Positions 33,048 through 44,919 of a DNA stretch of 64,000 nucleotides are shown here, piece by piece; positions within the stretch are counted from its first letter, which is position 1, and every line of letters begins with the position of its first letter. The notes beneath the pieces are model-generated. The model did no database searches. It worked only from the letters and a program-made list of their open reading frames with translations, and was not told the origin of the DNA. A program made the translations under genes and the position numbers. The stretch lies in contig JAJEKV010000200.1 of NCBI GenBank assembly GCA_021234155.1, positions 64,001 through 128,000 of the forward strand, in the 5' to 3' direction. The stretch comes from Isoetes taiwanensis (lineage: Eukaryota; Streptophyta; Lycopodiopsida; Isoetales; Isoetaceae).

Positions 33048-34798
33048 ATGCCAGAACTACTGTATGAATTCCACAAATGCAACTTGAATACACCTGTGCC
33101 CTATGTTGTTAACAAAGTTCCGGATTGGAAGGGTTTTATAGAAGGCTACATACCAGATGAGGATGATAGATTGGAAGGTCATACCACCCCTCTAACTTTC
33201 AGATTCGCTATGAATGGTGATTGGCTAGTCATGTATTACAAAACTCGACCCACTTACTTGGATTGGTTGCCTGCTGGTGGAATAAAGATGTGGAAAGAAA
33301 AAGAGGACGGGAAGCCCATGATGCCAGTTGGATATCCTAAGCTGCTTCCTCCCAAGAAATCGGTGAAGGACCTTGGCCTGCTGTGAAACAGTATCCACAA
33401 GCATATATTGCATTGGGTTGCTTGTTCAACTAGTAACAAGGGTGCTCCAGAAACAGCCAAGTACTCGGCACAGTTCACGTCCACGATTGAATATTGGATG
33501 AAACTCTTGCAAGAACTGGGGAACATCAGCAGTGACGAAGGCACTTATAATGACTTCTGGCCACGTACTAGGCAAGCGCGAGCTCCACCTGATGTAGCTG
33601 TAGTGGTGGAACCAATTGCTACTATCACTCCTCCTTATGTCGGCCCCTGGAAGGACAAACCTGTACTGGAATTCAATCCATACAAAGATTTGCCCAACTT
33701 GGGTGGGCCTAGCTACTGAGGAGCCACAAATGGATGATAAGAAGAAGAACTTTGAGACTATTCTGGTGACTTGGTGGGAGCCAATCCCAGTGAGGAACCA
33801 AGTCTACCCAACTAATTATGCCAATTGCTGGAAGAAGAGATGGAGGCCAACGACTGCAAGTGACCGCATAGAACTGGAGATAAAAAAAGAAATTTCAAAC
33901 TCTTTTTACAGGCAAACCAAGATACAAATGGGCAGCAATGGAAGGAGATCTTGTATTGAAATGCCAGCTGAAAACCTCATATGCCTATTATATTGTTGAT
34001 CAGCTAGTGCCCACTGACGGTTGCGTCCTGGATTTTTTTTCTGCTGGGACAGCTTCTCGTGTCGCTCTTATGCAAGGGAAAAAGAGCGTGGCCTTTGAAA
34101 GTTTTGGTAAAGTGTGTCGTTTCCTGAGGTCCTTCTTGGAAACGCTTGAGAAAATGGCCCGCCAAACTACTAGGGGATCTGAAGAAGAGGAGAAAGCAGA
34201 GAATGCAGAGGCTAATTCTTTGCTGCCCGATATCAATATTACCTAAAAGACAGATATATCAGGGTTGGATGCCATTTTGGATAACCTCGATGCTAAAGGA
34301 TACGAGGAGAGAATGCAAGAAACAAAGCGATTGCTGGAAGCGACGGAAAAAGGTATTCATGCCCTCGAACCTACTTTTCAAAAACTAGGGGCATTAAACC
34401 AGAAGCTTGATGGGTACATGCCATTCTTGACAGGCGAACCTAGGTTTGAATATATGGGCGTAGACCACATGGAAACAGACCAAGATGAGTCTGCTGGGAC
34501 ACAAGAGCATCAGGGTGCCTGCAAGAAGCTGAAGATCTTTCATCTAGACGAGATTGCTACTGAGTCGGAGAAGGAATTTATAAGCGTGATCAGTGCAGGG
34601 GATAGTGAAAATGAGAAACCTAATGCACATGTGGAGCGCATCGCAAAGGCCATGGACGTGCAAATTCCAGTTGTCACAGGTTATTCAGAGATGGACACAA
34701 CACAAGCTATGGAATTGGGTAGAGCGCATGTAATCCGGATAGCCAATGAATTGGGTGTGACACCTGATAGTGTATCTGAAACACAATCATTTGAATGA
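33048..34798 (+). pseudogene. Beta-class DNA methyltransferase-like gene, broken
   Basis: A reading frame from ATG 33048 (EFHKCNLNTPVPYVVNKVPD, FRFAMNGDWLVMYYKTRPTY) continues through a TGA at 33384, changes frame near 33700 (ETILVTWWEPIPVRNQVYPT, NYANCWKKRWRPTT) and again at an A-run near 33885 (FTGKPRYKWAAMEGDLVLK). It then has DGCVLDFFSAGTASRVALMQ followed by GKKSVAFE. That last part closely fits SAM-binding motif I of N4-cytosine/N6-adenine methyltransferases (VLDPF.GSGTT...GR...IE). Its C-terminal placement fits the beta class, where motif I follows the catalytic PP(Y/W). The TPPY near 33630 is only a candidate for that motif. After a TAA at 34244 the same frame runs on through a helical, acidic region to 34798. 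The domain call rests mainly on one motif. Confidence 0.45.
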
Positions 34799-36036
34799 TA
34801 TTGCATCTCTACTGTACATTACATCCTTGAATGGAAATTTTTGTTTCAGGAATTTGTTTTACTATACCTTTGTGTCTTTATTATTACTTGGTGCATGTTT
34901 ACTGTTGAAAATAATCGCGGCCGCGATCCTCTGTAGCAAATACATAGCTTAAAATAGTGTAATGTTTGTGGTGTGCCTACTCCACTGCTCTCTTGGAGTA
35001 CGTAATGCTCTCATATGGTGTTAATAAAAAGCCCATTATTTTGTCTGTTTTCAGCTGTGGAAGACCGCGTTCGCGATCCTTGCGAGAACATCGAGCATTC
35101 TATACTACTACCTTTTACCGACGATGGACCTTTGCATGAGCAGTAAAAACTATATTTCTGAAAGACAGCAATTCATTGGTAGAAGTTGTACTAAAAAATG
35201 CCAATTTTTACTCAGTTGCTATCAGTTTCTGCACTTTATGGCTAACCAAGAACCTATTTCATGCTAAACGAGAATTCCAAATTTCTCTAATTAATTAATT
35301 CTTGCTTTGTAGCTAAAGATAGATAGATAGATAGTATTTTAACGTCACACTAGGCAGCATCCAACTGGACATGTGACAACACTACATTGCTTTGTTGGGC
35401 CTTGCCCCCAACCACTTTACATTGCGTCTGTGGGTTTTGACACCCAACAGTTCAAAGTGCGATTCTGGGCGGTCTCAAACTCAAGACCTATAGTTGCTAG
35501 ACCTAGTGTATTACCACTAGACTAAACGACCAGACTAAAGAGGATATATCTGGACTACAATATGACATCCACTTAGTATATTGAGAAGAAACTAAATTTG
35601 CCAAACTTCCCGCAATATCATAACAATTAAAGTTTGGATATGCTAGTGATATACCAAAATCCACTCTGTGCTTTCTTTATTGAATTTCTCATTCGTAACG
35701 CAACCTAAAAATGTAGAATAGTGCGACATATAGTTTGCTCTTCAATGCCGAAAGCTCAATGCCACGATTATGAAAATAATTCTAGTCAACACATGTTTCT
35801 TATTGAAGCATGTTCAAACTTGTGAAAAACATGAAGGTTATGGCATCGATACGAGCTCTCAGATCTTTATTTTGGGATGGGACAAGCAGCTATATATGTG
35901 CCCGTCATTCTTGTGGCTAGTTATCGGCGTCTTCTCACAGCAACATCTCTTTCCTTGTCCATTGCTTCCCACCCTACCCACCCTTATATGTTGTTTTGAG
36001 TTCGTTTATTTTTTATATGTTTCTATTCAGTACTGA
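34799..36036. other. Non-coding DNA with a tetranucleotide repeat
   Basis: A short (GATA)n run lies at about 35317-35336. A tRNA-like block is listed separately. No gene could be supported. Confidence 0.5.
35438..35530 (-). repeat. tRNA-like, possible SINE fragment
   Basis: The minus strand reads TTTAGTCTAGTGGTAATACA, an A-box-like region, and about 45 bases later TTGAGTTTGAGACC, a degenerate B-box. These are internal RNA polymerase III promoter elements in the right order. Too decayed for a functional tRNA; a SINE head or tRNA pseudogene fits best. Confidence 0.45.
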
Positions 36037-36195
36037 CCACCCGTTGGGTGATGTTTTTTTCCACCCGATAGCTGATGCAAATTATTTTCCACCCATTGGG
36101 TGATGCTATCTATATTTTTCCACCCGTTGGGTGATGCTAGATGATTTCCACCCATTGGTGATGCTAATTTTTCTTTTTCCACCTCTCGGTGATGT
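36037..36195. repeat. Minisatellite of about 30-bp units with CACCC-N3-GGGTG core
   Basis: Six units start CCACCC (36037, 36061, 36089, 36120, 36148) or CCACCT (about 36179). Most contain CACCCGTTGGGTGATG or CACCCATTGGGTGATG, separated by T-rich spacers of changing length. Each core is itself a small inverted repeat. Confidence 0.85.
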
Positions 36196-36871
36196 TTACT
36201 TTTTTTATATATGTTTATTTGCGGTTCTTAACGTCTGATGGGTGTTTTTTGCTTTTTGGGGGCTATTGTTGTAGTTGTACCTATTTTTCCTAACGTTTAA
36301 CGACTACTTTCTAGACAGTTCTCCTTTTTTCAGGTTTCACACATTCCATGGCATTGATGCACATTTTGGCTGGCTTCACCAATTTCTTCCTTATTCTTCA
36401 GGACATCCTCGAGGCCATTGGCGACCATTTCTCATTAAGGTTTTCCTCGAAAACCCGAAAGGGCAGGGTTTTTTATCCCGATGAGAAGTTGTCGCCATTG
36501 TTCTCTCTCTTGCCTTTGTATATTTTCTTATTTTATTTATGGGGTAGCTAGACATTGTTCCTATAGTCAGCTCCCCATTCAGATTTTTCCACATATTGTA
36601 TACTGCTGCTGTGATGAATGACAAGTATCATTCATTCTAATGTTTTCAAAGAACAAAAAATTTCAAAATATTAATACCATTACAAGTTCTTTCTCTTGAC
36701 CTCTTGCTTGTTTACGAATTTCTTGTATGTGGAAGTATGTTGATATGTTAGGTCATAAACGATAGATGGATTATAGGTGTTAAAACGTCTTAATCTACTT
36801 GCAATGCTTCAACAATGTGCATCTAAGAGCACAAAATGTCTCCACTTGACACAAGGTACGAAATAGTCATC

Positions 36872-37077
36872 TGTATGGCGGCATGGAAGATGGGGAGAGG
36901 ATTCCAGGGGGTCCCGCGACCAGCGGGAGCTGGAAGCGGGTCCTGGAATCGTCAACCCACTTTCCATCCGCCACAAAATGGCAAGTGCGACCTTACCTGC
37001 GCGTGACTTGTTGAGCGGAATCATGCTGCCAGTTTCCATTCTGGATTCAGAACCAGCGAGCCAGTTGCCATTTTGTA
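36872..37077 (+). repeat. MITE-like dispersed repeat, copy 1 (about 206 bp)
   Basis: Closely matches the reverse complement of 45979-46185, with shared blocks GGGGAGAGGATTCCA, AGCGGGTCCTGGAATCGTC and TTGAGCGGAATCATGCT. One end has TGTATGGCGGC and the other GTTGCCATNTTGT. No coding capacity. Related CCGCGGGCAGCCGGGAGCGGG sequence follows at about 37115-37140. Confidence 0.8.
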
Positions 37078-37170
37078 TAGGGGAACGGAAGCAGGAGCTC
37101 TCTTTCCGCAAAATCGGCAGGGGTCCCGCGGGCAGCCGGGAGCGGGTCTGTCGTATTTTGCAGAAGGGGA

Positions 37171-37254
37171 GCCCCTGCTTTCCTTCTCTGGAAATTGGAG
37201 AATCAAAGTTGAGCCCCTGCTTTCCTTCCCTGGAAATTGGAGAATCAGATTATC
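37171..37254. repeat. 42-bp tandem duplication
   Basis: Two units begin GCCCCTGCTTTCCTTC at 37171 and 37213 and both contain GGAAATTGGAGAATCA, with very few differences, so the duplication looks young. A further three-copy AGATC(C/T)GGCAAGCTTC-like repeat lies at about 37350-37440. Confidence 0.9.
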
Positions 37255-37499
37255 TCCTTCGGCAAGCTCGTGTTCTTCAGCTATAGAGCAGCAAATTGTG
37301 TTCTTTAGCATGAAATTGTATGCTGCAGCATCAAATCGTGTTCTACGACAGTAGATCCGGCAAGCTTCAAGTAGTTTAGGCAAGATCCGGCAAGCTTCAA
37401 GCAACAGATGGAGCTCTGTAGTAGATCTAGCAAGCTTCGAGAAGGGCTTCGTCCGGTGAGCTAACCTAACCCTAAAACCTTATACCGGCTATTCAAGTG

Positions 37500-38370
37500 C
37501 TAACAATGCATAGATTTACCTGCTGGGTGGAATGGACGCCCCAACAAGCGATGACCCAACTTCCATATTGTATTTAGATAGCCATCATTAAAATGAAGCT
37601 ACTCAAGGAATGTCTTGATTCCCCTCAATGACAACTTATAGGAATGCACCATATAAATAAACAATACCATATATTACACAAAAGACTTTCAAACTAGAGG
37701 AACAAAATGTGCCCTTGTGTTCTCCTAAAAATCTTATATTTACTTGTAAGTAGTATGGAGAAAGCTTACCCTGCTATTACTTATTGGAAATTTTTATGTA
37801 ATATTACAATGTCAGTGGATAACATTTTTCTTCCTTCACATGTCAATTTAAATAGTCTGCTTTCTACATGCGACTTTTGATAACTTTTCTGGCAAATATG
37901 ATTGATGTTTCAAGATTTGTTTGAAGTGTGTGTATATATATACAAGAAATTTAACACGTCCTACGGTGCGTGTTCCAATTTTAGCATATTCTTACGGTGC
38001 AAGGCCCTGTCGTGCTCTAGGTAACCAACGATTCTACTGAGATTCTCTTGTGATTCCTCTATATTCTTCAACATTCTATGTACTATATTTAGCATTCATG
38101 AAGATTCCCCTAGATTCTCTTAGAATTTTCAATTTTGATTGAGGTGCTTACCCATGAGCATTTACAACCTTCCAAAATAATCTATTTTGGATCTGTGCAA
38201 CATTTCTAAAACACTTTCTAATTTTAGACTGAGGCGATTACCCTGAGCATCTAGAACATTTTTTTTTTCAAGATTTATATTGTACACCTTTATTATGAAA
38301 CATTTTAGAACATTCTATTGTGGCTCTTTCTAAATCTTAAAAAAACTCTAAGATTTCATCAAGATTTTCT
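37500..38370. other. AT-rich non-coding DNA
   Basis: Nothing recognised, apart from scattered CTAGATTC and AGATTC words that lead into the array described next. Confidence 0.4.
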
Positions 38371-38374
38371 TAGA

Positions 38375-38661
38375 TTCCTTTAGAAATTTCTAGAACATTC
38401 TAGAACTTTCTGGAACATTCTGAAACTTTCAAAACATCCTAGAACTTTCTGGATGTATTTCCCTATTCCTTATATTCCCAAAGATTCCCCTACATCTAGA
38501 ACTTATTAGAACAATTTGGGACTTTCTCGAAGGATTCTCTTAGATTCCCAATAGATTCTCTTATATTCCAAAATATTTTAGAATTCTGGAATTTTCTGGA
38601 ACATTCTAGAAGATTTTAGAACTTTCTAGAGCCTCCAGAACATTCTAGAACTTTCTTGAAC
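38375..38661. repeat. Arrays of alternating GAA/TTC at 5-bp phase (HSE-like)
   Basis: From 38383, GAA and TTC alternate every five bases: GAA 38383, TTC 38388, GAA 38393, TTC 38398, GAA 38403, TTC 38408, GAA 38413 and TTC 38418. That is eight exact units, with another TTC in phase at 38428. A second array covers 38581-38661 with mostly the same phase. Heat-shock factors bind inverted nGAAn units at exactly this spacing. The arrays probably arose from a degenerate TTCTAGAACA repeat, so binding is inference. No nearby heat-shock gene was found. Confidence 0.7.
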
Positions 38662-38744
38662 TATCTAGGATGTTATATTCTATTTTATCTTAATTAGAAC
38701 ATTATCCTTAAGTATATTTGAAACATAAATTATTCATAGAATTA

Positions 38745-38815
38745 ATGTTTGGTCTAGTGGTTAGAATGGGGGGCTGGGGGGTTAATGACCAGGGTCTCCC
38801 CCAATAACATAAAAA
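38745..38815 (+). repeat. tRNA-like head, possible SINE fragment
   Basis: TTTGGTCTAGTGGTTAGAAT resembles a polymerase III A-box, followed about 35 bases later by AGGGTCTCCCCC, a poor B-box. No clear tail. Weak evidence. Confidence 0.3.
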
Positions 38816-38865
38816 ATTTTAAAAGCCTTTCCTTAAAATTTGTTAAAAATACCAAGGCCCGAGCA

Positions 38866-39215
38866 TGCAGTGTGAGCTGTAGGATCTTGGACCAAGGATT
38901 ATGATCAATCTGGACCGTAGGATCATGTAGGATATATCTAAAGCAACGTGAGCCGTACAATCTCGGATCAACGATCAGGATCAAGAATAACCTAGACCGT
39001 AAGACCGATTACATATAATTCCCAAAGCCATGTGCACCGTAGGATGTCGCCAAGCAACGTGAGCCGTAGGATCTCGGACCGGCGGTCAGAATCAGATCAA
39101 CCTGGACCGTAGGATCGCGTCTATACGGATTATATATAAACTCCCAAGCCATCTGGGCCGTAGGATATGTCCCAAAGCCACGTGAGCCGTCGGATCTCGA
39201 ATGGACGGTCGGATA
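38866..39215. repeat. Diverged tandem repeat with GTGAGCCGTAGGATCTCGG-like units
   Basis: Units with GTGAGC(C/T)GTAGGATCT near 38870, 38946, 39058 and 39180, each followed by GGACCGTAGGATC or a similar block, at spacings of about 75, 112 and 122 bases. A related GATCTGGGTCGTAGGATCGA lies at about 49837. Confidence 0.7.
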
Positions 39216-39261
39216 AGCGCGACAAACATAAGAACATATTTATGAGAGATAGAGATATATC

Positions 39262-39405
39262 TATTCTATCTATCTATCAATTCTATCTATCTATCTATTG
39301 TTTAAATTTGGTTTTTCCGGCACCCCAAAAACTTTTTAGATTTTTTTCTTTATTGTTTAAATTTGGTTTTTCCGGCACCCCAAAAACTTTTTAGATTTTT
39401 TTCTT
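39262..39405. repeat. (CTAT)n microsatellite and 55-bp perfect tandem duplication
   Basis: A CTAT-rich microsatellite (39262-39298) runs into two 55-base units starting TATTGTTTAAATTTGG at 39296 and 39351. The units differ only at the last base, so the duplication is recent or has been homogenised. Confidence 0.92.
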
Positions 39406-41400
39406 GGATTAGTTTGCTATGGTTTAGGGTTTTTTATAGGCGGAATTATTTTCCGGCTATCCAAAAAGCGAAAGAAGTTTTTTACGGTCTAAAATTTTAG
39501 CTTTTTTATTTTTTAGTGTATTTCCTCTCTGGGCTCGATTGCAGGTGGCAAAGAGGGCCGGCGCATGCCACGCCACGATTGCTAACCTCAAACTGTCGAT
39601 TTATCTTCTTGCAGTCTTCTCCTTCAGCGTCTTTACTGGTAATCCAAAATTCATGCGTTTGGATTTCGTATGATTTGGAAGTTCGAAATTCTGGGTTTGT
39701 ATGATCCGGATGACATGGTATGTCGGTGGTTTCCTGCCCAGCGATTGGGGCTCAGATTGAGCTCTTCTTAGCTATGTTATGTATTTATAGGTGGAATATA
39801 GAAGAGCGATTTTCCCTTCTGTTACGATCTTGCCATGGCATATTTATTCCCCTGTTGTGGGCAGATTAATCGACGAACAATCCTTAACATAATCCTCCAT
39901 CGTCCTTCTTGGATCATGTCGATGGTGATTGTGTTTTACCTAACAGACCAGGTACTGTTATAGATAGATTTTTTGTTTGTTATAAGGGTTTCAAGAATAT
40001 ATTTCGTATTCAGTGCATATCAATCTTGCATCTTTTCCTGTATGCTGCCTATGAATCATGAGATATAGAAGATCTTGATAATGTCTTTGAAGTCATGCTA
40101 GATAACATCTGCTTTATTTTTGTTCCAGCAGATGCTATGGTTTTAAACCTAGGTTTCAAAATTTGCATATGTTTGATTAGGTGAAGGCTACAGACTGGAG
40201 CAAAGAAGAGACTGGCACAGGCACAGACCTGGTTAGTATCACATGCCTTTAAATATCTATCTATCTTTTTGTATTTAGTTTGTGCTCTTTGTAGACATGT
40301 CTTAGGCTTAAGTTCTCTTGGATAAATATGCAAATGGGTCTATGCTGTAAGTTGGACACCTGCCATTGACCAATCTTATCCTTTGGACATATTGCTGCTG
40401 CATATGCATCTGCATTTGTCGCCGTAACTACCAACATATTTGCAACTGTATATATTCAGAGTATAGGCATATCAGCCACTACATCTGCACTGATCAAACT
40501 CTGCAAGAAGTTGCAGTGCTGTTCCCTTTGGATTGTTAAGAATCAATCAAGTAATCTGATCTCAGCTAATCTAAGCAAAGCACCATGTGTTCTGCTGGTT
40601 CAACTGCTGCACACTTTGAATAACCATATAGAGTAAGTTCATCCCTCTGTGAAACATCCTGTAACCAGATTCTTAAGCTGCACCAGATTATTAAGAAGAT
40701 TCATTCCTCTAAACAAACCAGATTCTTCAGCTGCACCAGATTATTACAAGGATTCCGTATTACTTTCCCAAGAAGATTTATGATGAAAAAGCAGATGTAG
40801 CAACAGCAACAATCACCAAAAATGCTGGATCATCTCTTGCCTACTGATTCTTTGTTTCTGACAATAAAGAAGGAACATTTTAGCTGATTTCCAAATTGGA
40901 CGAGCCACAGATGAAATTAATACTTACATTTATGATATTTTTGTGTGTTGGTAGCTGCAAGGCAAAGAGCCAATGTATGAGGCACATAAAAACACAATGT
41001 TATGCTGCTTAAAACTGAAGACTTAGATTGTATGTCTCAAACAAATATCAGCATAGGTAATACATCTTCCTACATATTTGACACCATTGAATTTCAAACT
41101 GCTTAAGTAACTGCCTCGACTCTGGTACTAACTTGATTGACCTACAAGAGCTTTCCTTTTCACACTTGATGGTTGGATAAACATCCGATGCTAAATTTCG
41201 AAGTCATGAAGATGCTGCACAATGAGCAGTGTCTCTGTATCTGCAAACTTAAATTTGGTAGCACCTGCTTCATACCATACTGACAAGTCTTTTGATATTG
41301 TCTTTTGATATGGCTGTCACATAATTTCATGGAAGTCTCAGAAGAAGAGGTAAATATGGATATAAGCTTGCAACACTTACATCAGTAAATAAAATTCCAG
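39406..41400. other. Non-coding DNA with one 60-bp repeat
   Basis: A diverged pair with CCAGATTCTTNAGCTGCACC and CAGATTATTA lies at about 40665-40740. No gene could be supported. The GTCTTCTCC and CTTGCAG words near 39610 could be splice-like, but no reading frame goes with them. Confidence 0.4.
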
Positions 41401-41469
41401 CTACCCCAGCCATTGCAAAGCAAGCATGGACAAGTTCTGCCAGAACATACCATCTCAAGCTCTTCGGTT

Positions 41470-41930
41470 CCTTCCCAAGCTCTAAAGGATCAAATCCAAA
41501 GTCACCAGCAAGCCTGCAATTTACATTCAGTCAAGGTACTTTGGTGGCGACAAGCCAGGCAACCAAGTTTTTCTAGAGGATTGTTGTTCTGCCGAACGTA
41601 AAACATGCAACATAGAGGCACCTTTCCAGATTGATTTGGAGGTCCGCTATGCCCCTCAGGACTTAGAAGTTAGAGAATTATGTATACAGAGGGAAACAAC
41701 TGGGGAAGCCTTGATGATTCTTCGAAAGTATTGTGGAACAAAGCCTGTAGGCAGAAGAAGCTCGGATGCTGCTTCAATTTTTTGTTCTTTGTTGTCTATG
41801 AATCCTAGCTCCCCATCCACTCTCTAGCAAATGCAGTAACTAGATATGATAAAATTTACAATATTGATGTTAGATCCGTCCCTTTTGGTGTTATGGACAG
41901 TGGTGTTGCAGCTGCACAAGAATTATGTAG
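41470..41930 (+). pseudogene. Unrecognised protein-coding remnant
   Basis: One frame gives [40 protein letters not shown] and RKYCGTKPVGRRSSDAASIF (about 41520-41827). A second frame directly after gives YDKIYNIDVRSVPFGVMDSG then VAAAQELCRLLVG (to about 41940). The sense of both suggests one protein with a frameshift near 41820. I do not recognise it. Together with 42279-42866 it may mark a degenerate or intron-rich gene. Confidence 0.4.
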
Positions 41931-42278
41931 GCTCTTGGTGGGTGTTCACCTAAAATCATAATCTCTATTAAACTTTGTCATTTCCTTTCAATAAGCATAT
42001 TTTGCATTAAATGTTGTCTCCTTCTGCTTCGAGTTTGTTATTTGCTTTTAACAATGCACATCTGCAAAGAGACATATAGAGCCAAAGAAATAAATGGCCT
42101 CATGAGTTTTTTCTTTTGCCTTATATTCTGCAGTGAAACCCGAGTAATTACAGACCCACTTTTAAATGAGGGCCTTCTTCAGCACTTGAAGCCACCCTTT
42201 ATGCTTCATATTCACAAATAAAGATAAATATTAGACTTCTGAATTTTATCATGTGTTACAACCTTTTAATACTCTACT

Positions 42279-42866
42279 TTGGAGTCACCATTTGGCATTT
42301 ATCATCGCCCATATCAATTCCATCGCTTGGCTTGCAAATACAGTAAGCTTGAGGATTTGGGGGGAGATGGAAAGAAGACTTCTGTAAAATGTTCGACAGC
42401 AAGGGAAGGTACGGCTTTTGGGCAGGACTCTTTGAAGGGGGTACACGAAAATGGTGTTAATGGTATTGAGACGGTAGATAGCAGACAAAGAACAGATGGG
42501 GCAGAGGTATCTGTTGAAAATTCTTTAGTATTCTCTGTTGTTGTTCCTATTACAGAACAGGAACAGACATCAGAAAGGGCTGAAGGTACAGGGCAGGCTA
42601 CCCTGGAGCAAATATCAAAAGATAGGGGTGAGGCAAAAGTTTCTATTGAGGATGAGAAGGAGTTGGTTCTGGCTTTGAACTTTCCGTTGCTGCTTCAACA
42701 TGTCTGGCAAAGATTAAAGGCCGTTCCCTTTCTCTATAGAATGTCATACTGGCCTCCTTGGGATAAAAAGAAGCGATTGGAGTATCTTTATGCAGAAGCA
42801 GATGCACATCCTAAGGATGCCTCCAAGCAGGCTGCTCTTTACAGGGAACTCTTGATTGAAAGGTAG
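42279..42866 (+). other. Probable internal exon of an unidentified protein
   Basis: An open frame without an ATG runs 195 codons and stops just beyond a donor-like GAAAG^GTAGAC. It is low-complexity and acidic at first, then compact: LALNFPLLLQHVWQRLKAVP, YWPPWDKKKRLEYLYAEADA, HPKDASKQAALYRELLIER. The last segment recalls the helical region before the AAA domain in some plant FtsH-like proteins, but that is a weak memory match. No following exon with an AAA or protease motif was seen nearby. Confidence 0.35.
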
Positions 42867-44900
42867 ACTTTTCATCTATTTCTGTGGAGCTTTCTGTTAA
42901 ATTATATTGTGTATTAGATTGGTCATGTTAATCCAAGATGGCAGTACTCATATTTGCAAACAAGGTTGATGCCATATTTTCAATTGCAACGCCAGGATAT
43001 CAGAGATAGCTTGACTTCTCTGGCTGCAAGCATGACATCTCACTTATTCAAGACATTTGACACCATTAGAAGCATGCTTCTCAAGGAAAATCAAGGTTGG
43101 TGAATAGCAATTAATGACAAACCTTGGAGCCATCATGAAACCATTTTTTAATAGTGCATAGTTTTTCCACATTGATGTCAGTTAATGTATAAAAGATGGC
43201 ATATTAGGGAGCGTCGAAGCATGGCATAATTTAAGTCCCTTATGTCTCACATGCACGTGGCTTGGTTGGTCTTAAACTGATTAATTTTTTGAAGGAACTG
43301 GTTTAAACCAAGTTGGTATTGTGTGCAGTCCAAAAGACGTTATAGAAGGATTTGCGCGAAGAGAACATGCAGCAAATGGAGATGCTAAAACATCATGTTA
43401 AAAATAGATAATCTGCAATAGGTCAGACTGGTAGAGGAAGATTGCCCATTTATCCTGGGCACTAAAGACACATCATAAGGGCTAGGTTCCATTGTTTGGC
43501 AGTGTATCCAAATGCTAACTTCATGCATTAGCTATAGAAACAAAGGAACGAGCATCCTGAAAAGTTTTCAGGATAAAATACTTCACCTGCAAAATCTAAG
43601 GCCAAGTATGGACATAATAGAGATATGCTGCACATACTTCAGTTGAGGATATCGGCAAGAAAATGGCGACTTATTGCTATTGTTGAAATAATTGCTGTCT
43701 GTTATGTACTTCCAAAATATTGAACCTGTTTTCCTTTTCATTCAGAATTACGTGTACATAGCACCAAAATGTAAGAAGGCACTTCATAGATCCTCTAATG
43801 TGGAAATCCAGATCTGCATCCTATTTTTCGTTTTAAATATTGCATGTCATGACATGATTGTAGAGATGGAGTGAAGGATTATGCTTCTAAAAGTTAGTAA
43901 AGAAGCTTAGCATGTTATAGCATGTGCCATACAAAAGAATCTATTCAATGTTGATCCTGTATTTTTCTATCATTATAGCAGATGCTTGGAAATTAGAAAA
44001 TAGAGGTATAGAAGATGGACAAAGGTGAATTGCAACACCATGCAGATGTACAACTTAAGATCTCATTATAAGTAAATCCAGTTGAATATATAGATGTTTA
44101 TAATACTTAAATGTACTCCTAATGTTGGGTTTAGCAAAAGGCACTAGACAGAGTTGCTTTAGGCCCAGAGTTGCTAATTCATACATTTCTATGCCAGTCC
44201 CATTAATGTTGCATATGCAGTAACATGCAATCCTAGACAAAGTGGAATATCATTGGGAATCGTATGTGATTGTGGAGGGATACGACGATGATTCAGAATA
44301 ATATAACGTTTTAAACAACCAACTTTGCTCCAATATTAAATGTGCCAACTTCATACATTTGGATGTTCATCATGCTTTAGTATGAGGAAAATAATTATTC
44401 ATAGTCCGGCTCCAAAGCTTCTATTCAATTGGATCAAAATTTTTAGTTCAAATGCCAGACAATGTTCTTTAGCTGATCTTTTCAAGCACTTAAAGGTCTA
44501 AAAATACCAACCACACACACAATTGTATCACCTGCGAGCGATTTTAAAGGTTCGAAAGATTATGGGGATGGCCATCTAAAACCGTGTGCATGACTATGTG
44601 AATTAAAAGGGCTATGTTTGTTAGCGAATTCTTATATATATATATGTTGACCCATAGATAATGTGTCAGTGAGATGGTTAATACCCATGTTTATAAAAAT
44701 GCCTTTCTTTATACCCACTCTTTATAGAAGAACTATTTAAACACAACTGCAACATAGACTATTAAAGCACTAACATCTACATACCAAACCCAACATAATG
44801 CAGTGTTGCCACTAGGCAACTGCCACCATCTCCCGTCTCCTATTTCTCTCTTCCTTCCACCTCAAGTATAGCTAGCTATTATACATTTGTCTACAACTTC
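42867..44900. other. Non-coding DNA
   Basis: Intergenic or intronic sequence. No coding, RNA or repeat structure could be supported, except that the end belongs to the Helitron terminating at 44950. Confidence 0.4.
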
Positions 44901-44919
44901 ATCGTTTTTGCATAGAACT

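Larger units (their letters stand above)
29640..34800 (+). mobile_element. Decayed DNA transposon of the same family as the 55-62.7 kb element
   Basis: Contains a transposase homologous to the one in the 55044-62723 element, followed on the same strand by a methyltransferase-like frame. The left edge must be close to where the LINE ORF2 stops (about 29640-29680). I did not find matching terminal inverted repeats, and the right edge near 34.8-35.2 kb is a guess. The outer limits are inferred from gene content only. Confidence 0.5.

Noticed and set aside
33616-33719. TPPY near 33630 as the definite catalytic motif IV of a methyltransferase
   Set aside because: Context does not match the usual D/S/N-PP-Y/W strand, and the frame changes soon after. 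Kept only as a candidate.
29640-35200. Terminal inverted repeats of the first transposase element
   Set aside because: Compared sequence near 29.64-29.75 kb with 34.9-35.3 kb and found no convincing inverted match, so ends are left open.
35438-35530. Functional tRNA gene
   Set aside because: A- and B-box words are present, but no cloverleaf with a sensible anticodon and acceptor stem could be drawn.
36037-36195. CRISPR array
   Set aside because: Units are short with variable T-rich spacers, there are no cas genes, and the genome is eukaryotic. Minisatellite fits.
42279-42866. Firm assignment to an FtsH-like plastid protease
   Set aside because: Only one helical segment is reminiscent. No AAA or HEXXH motif was found nearby.
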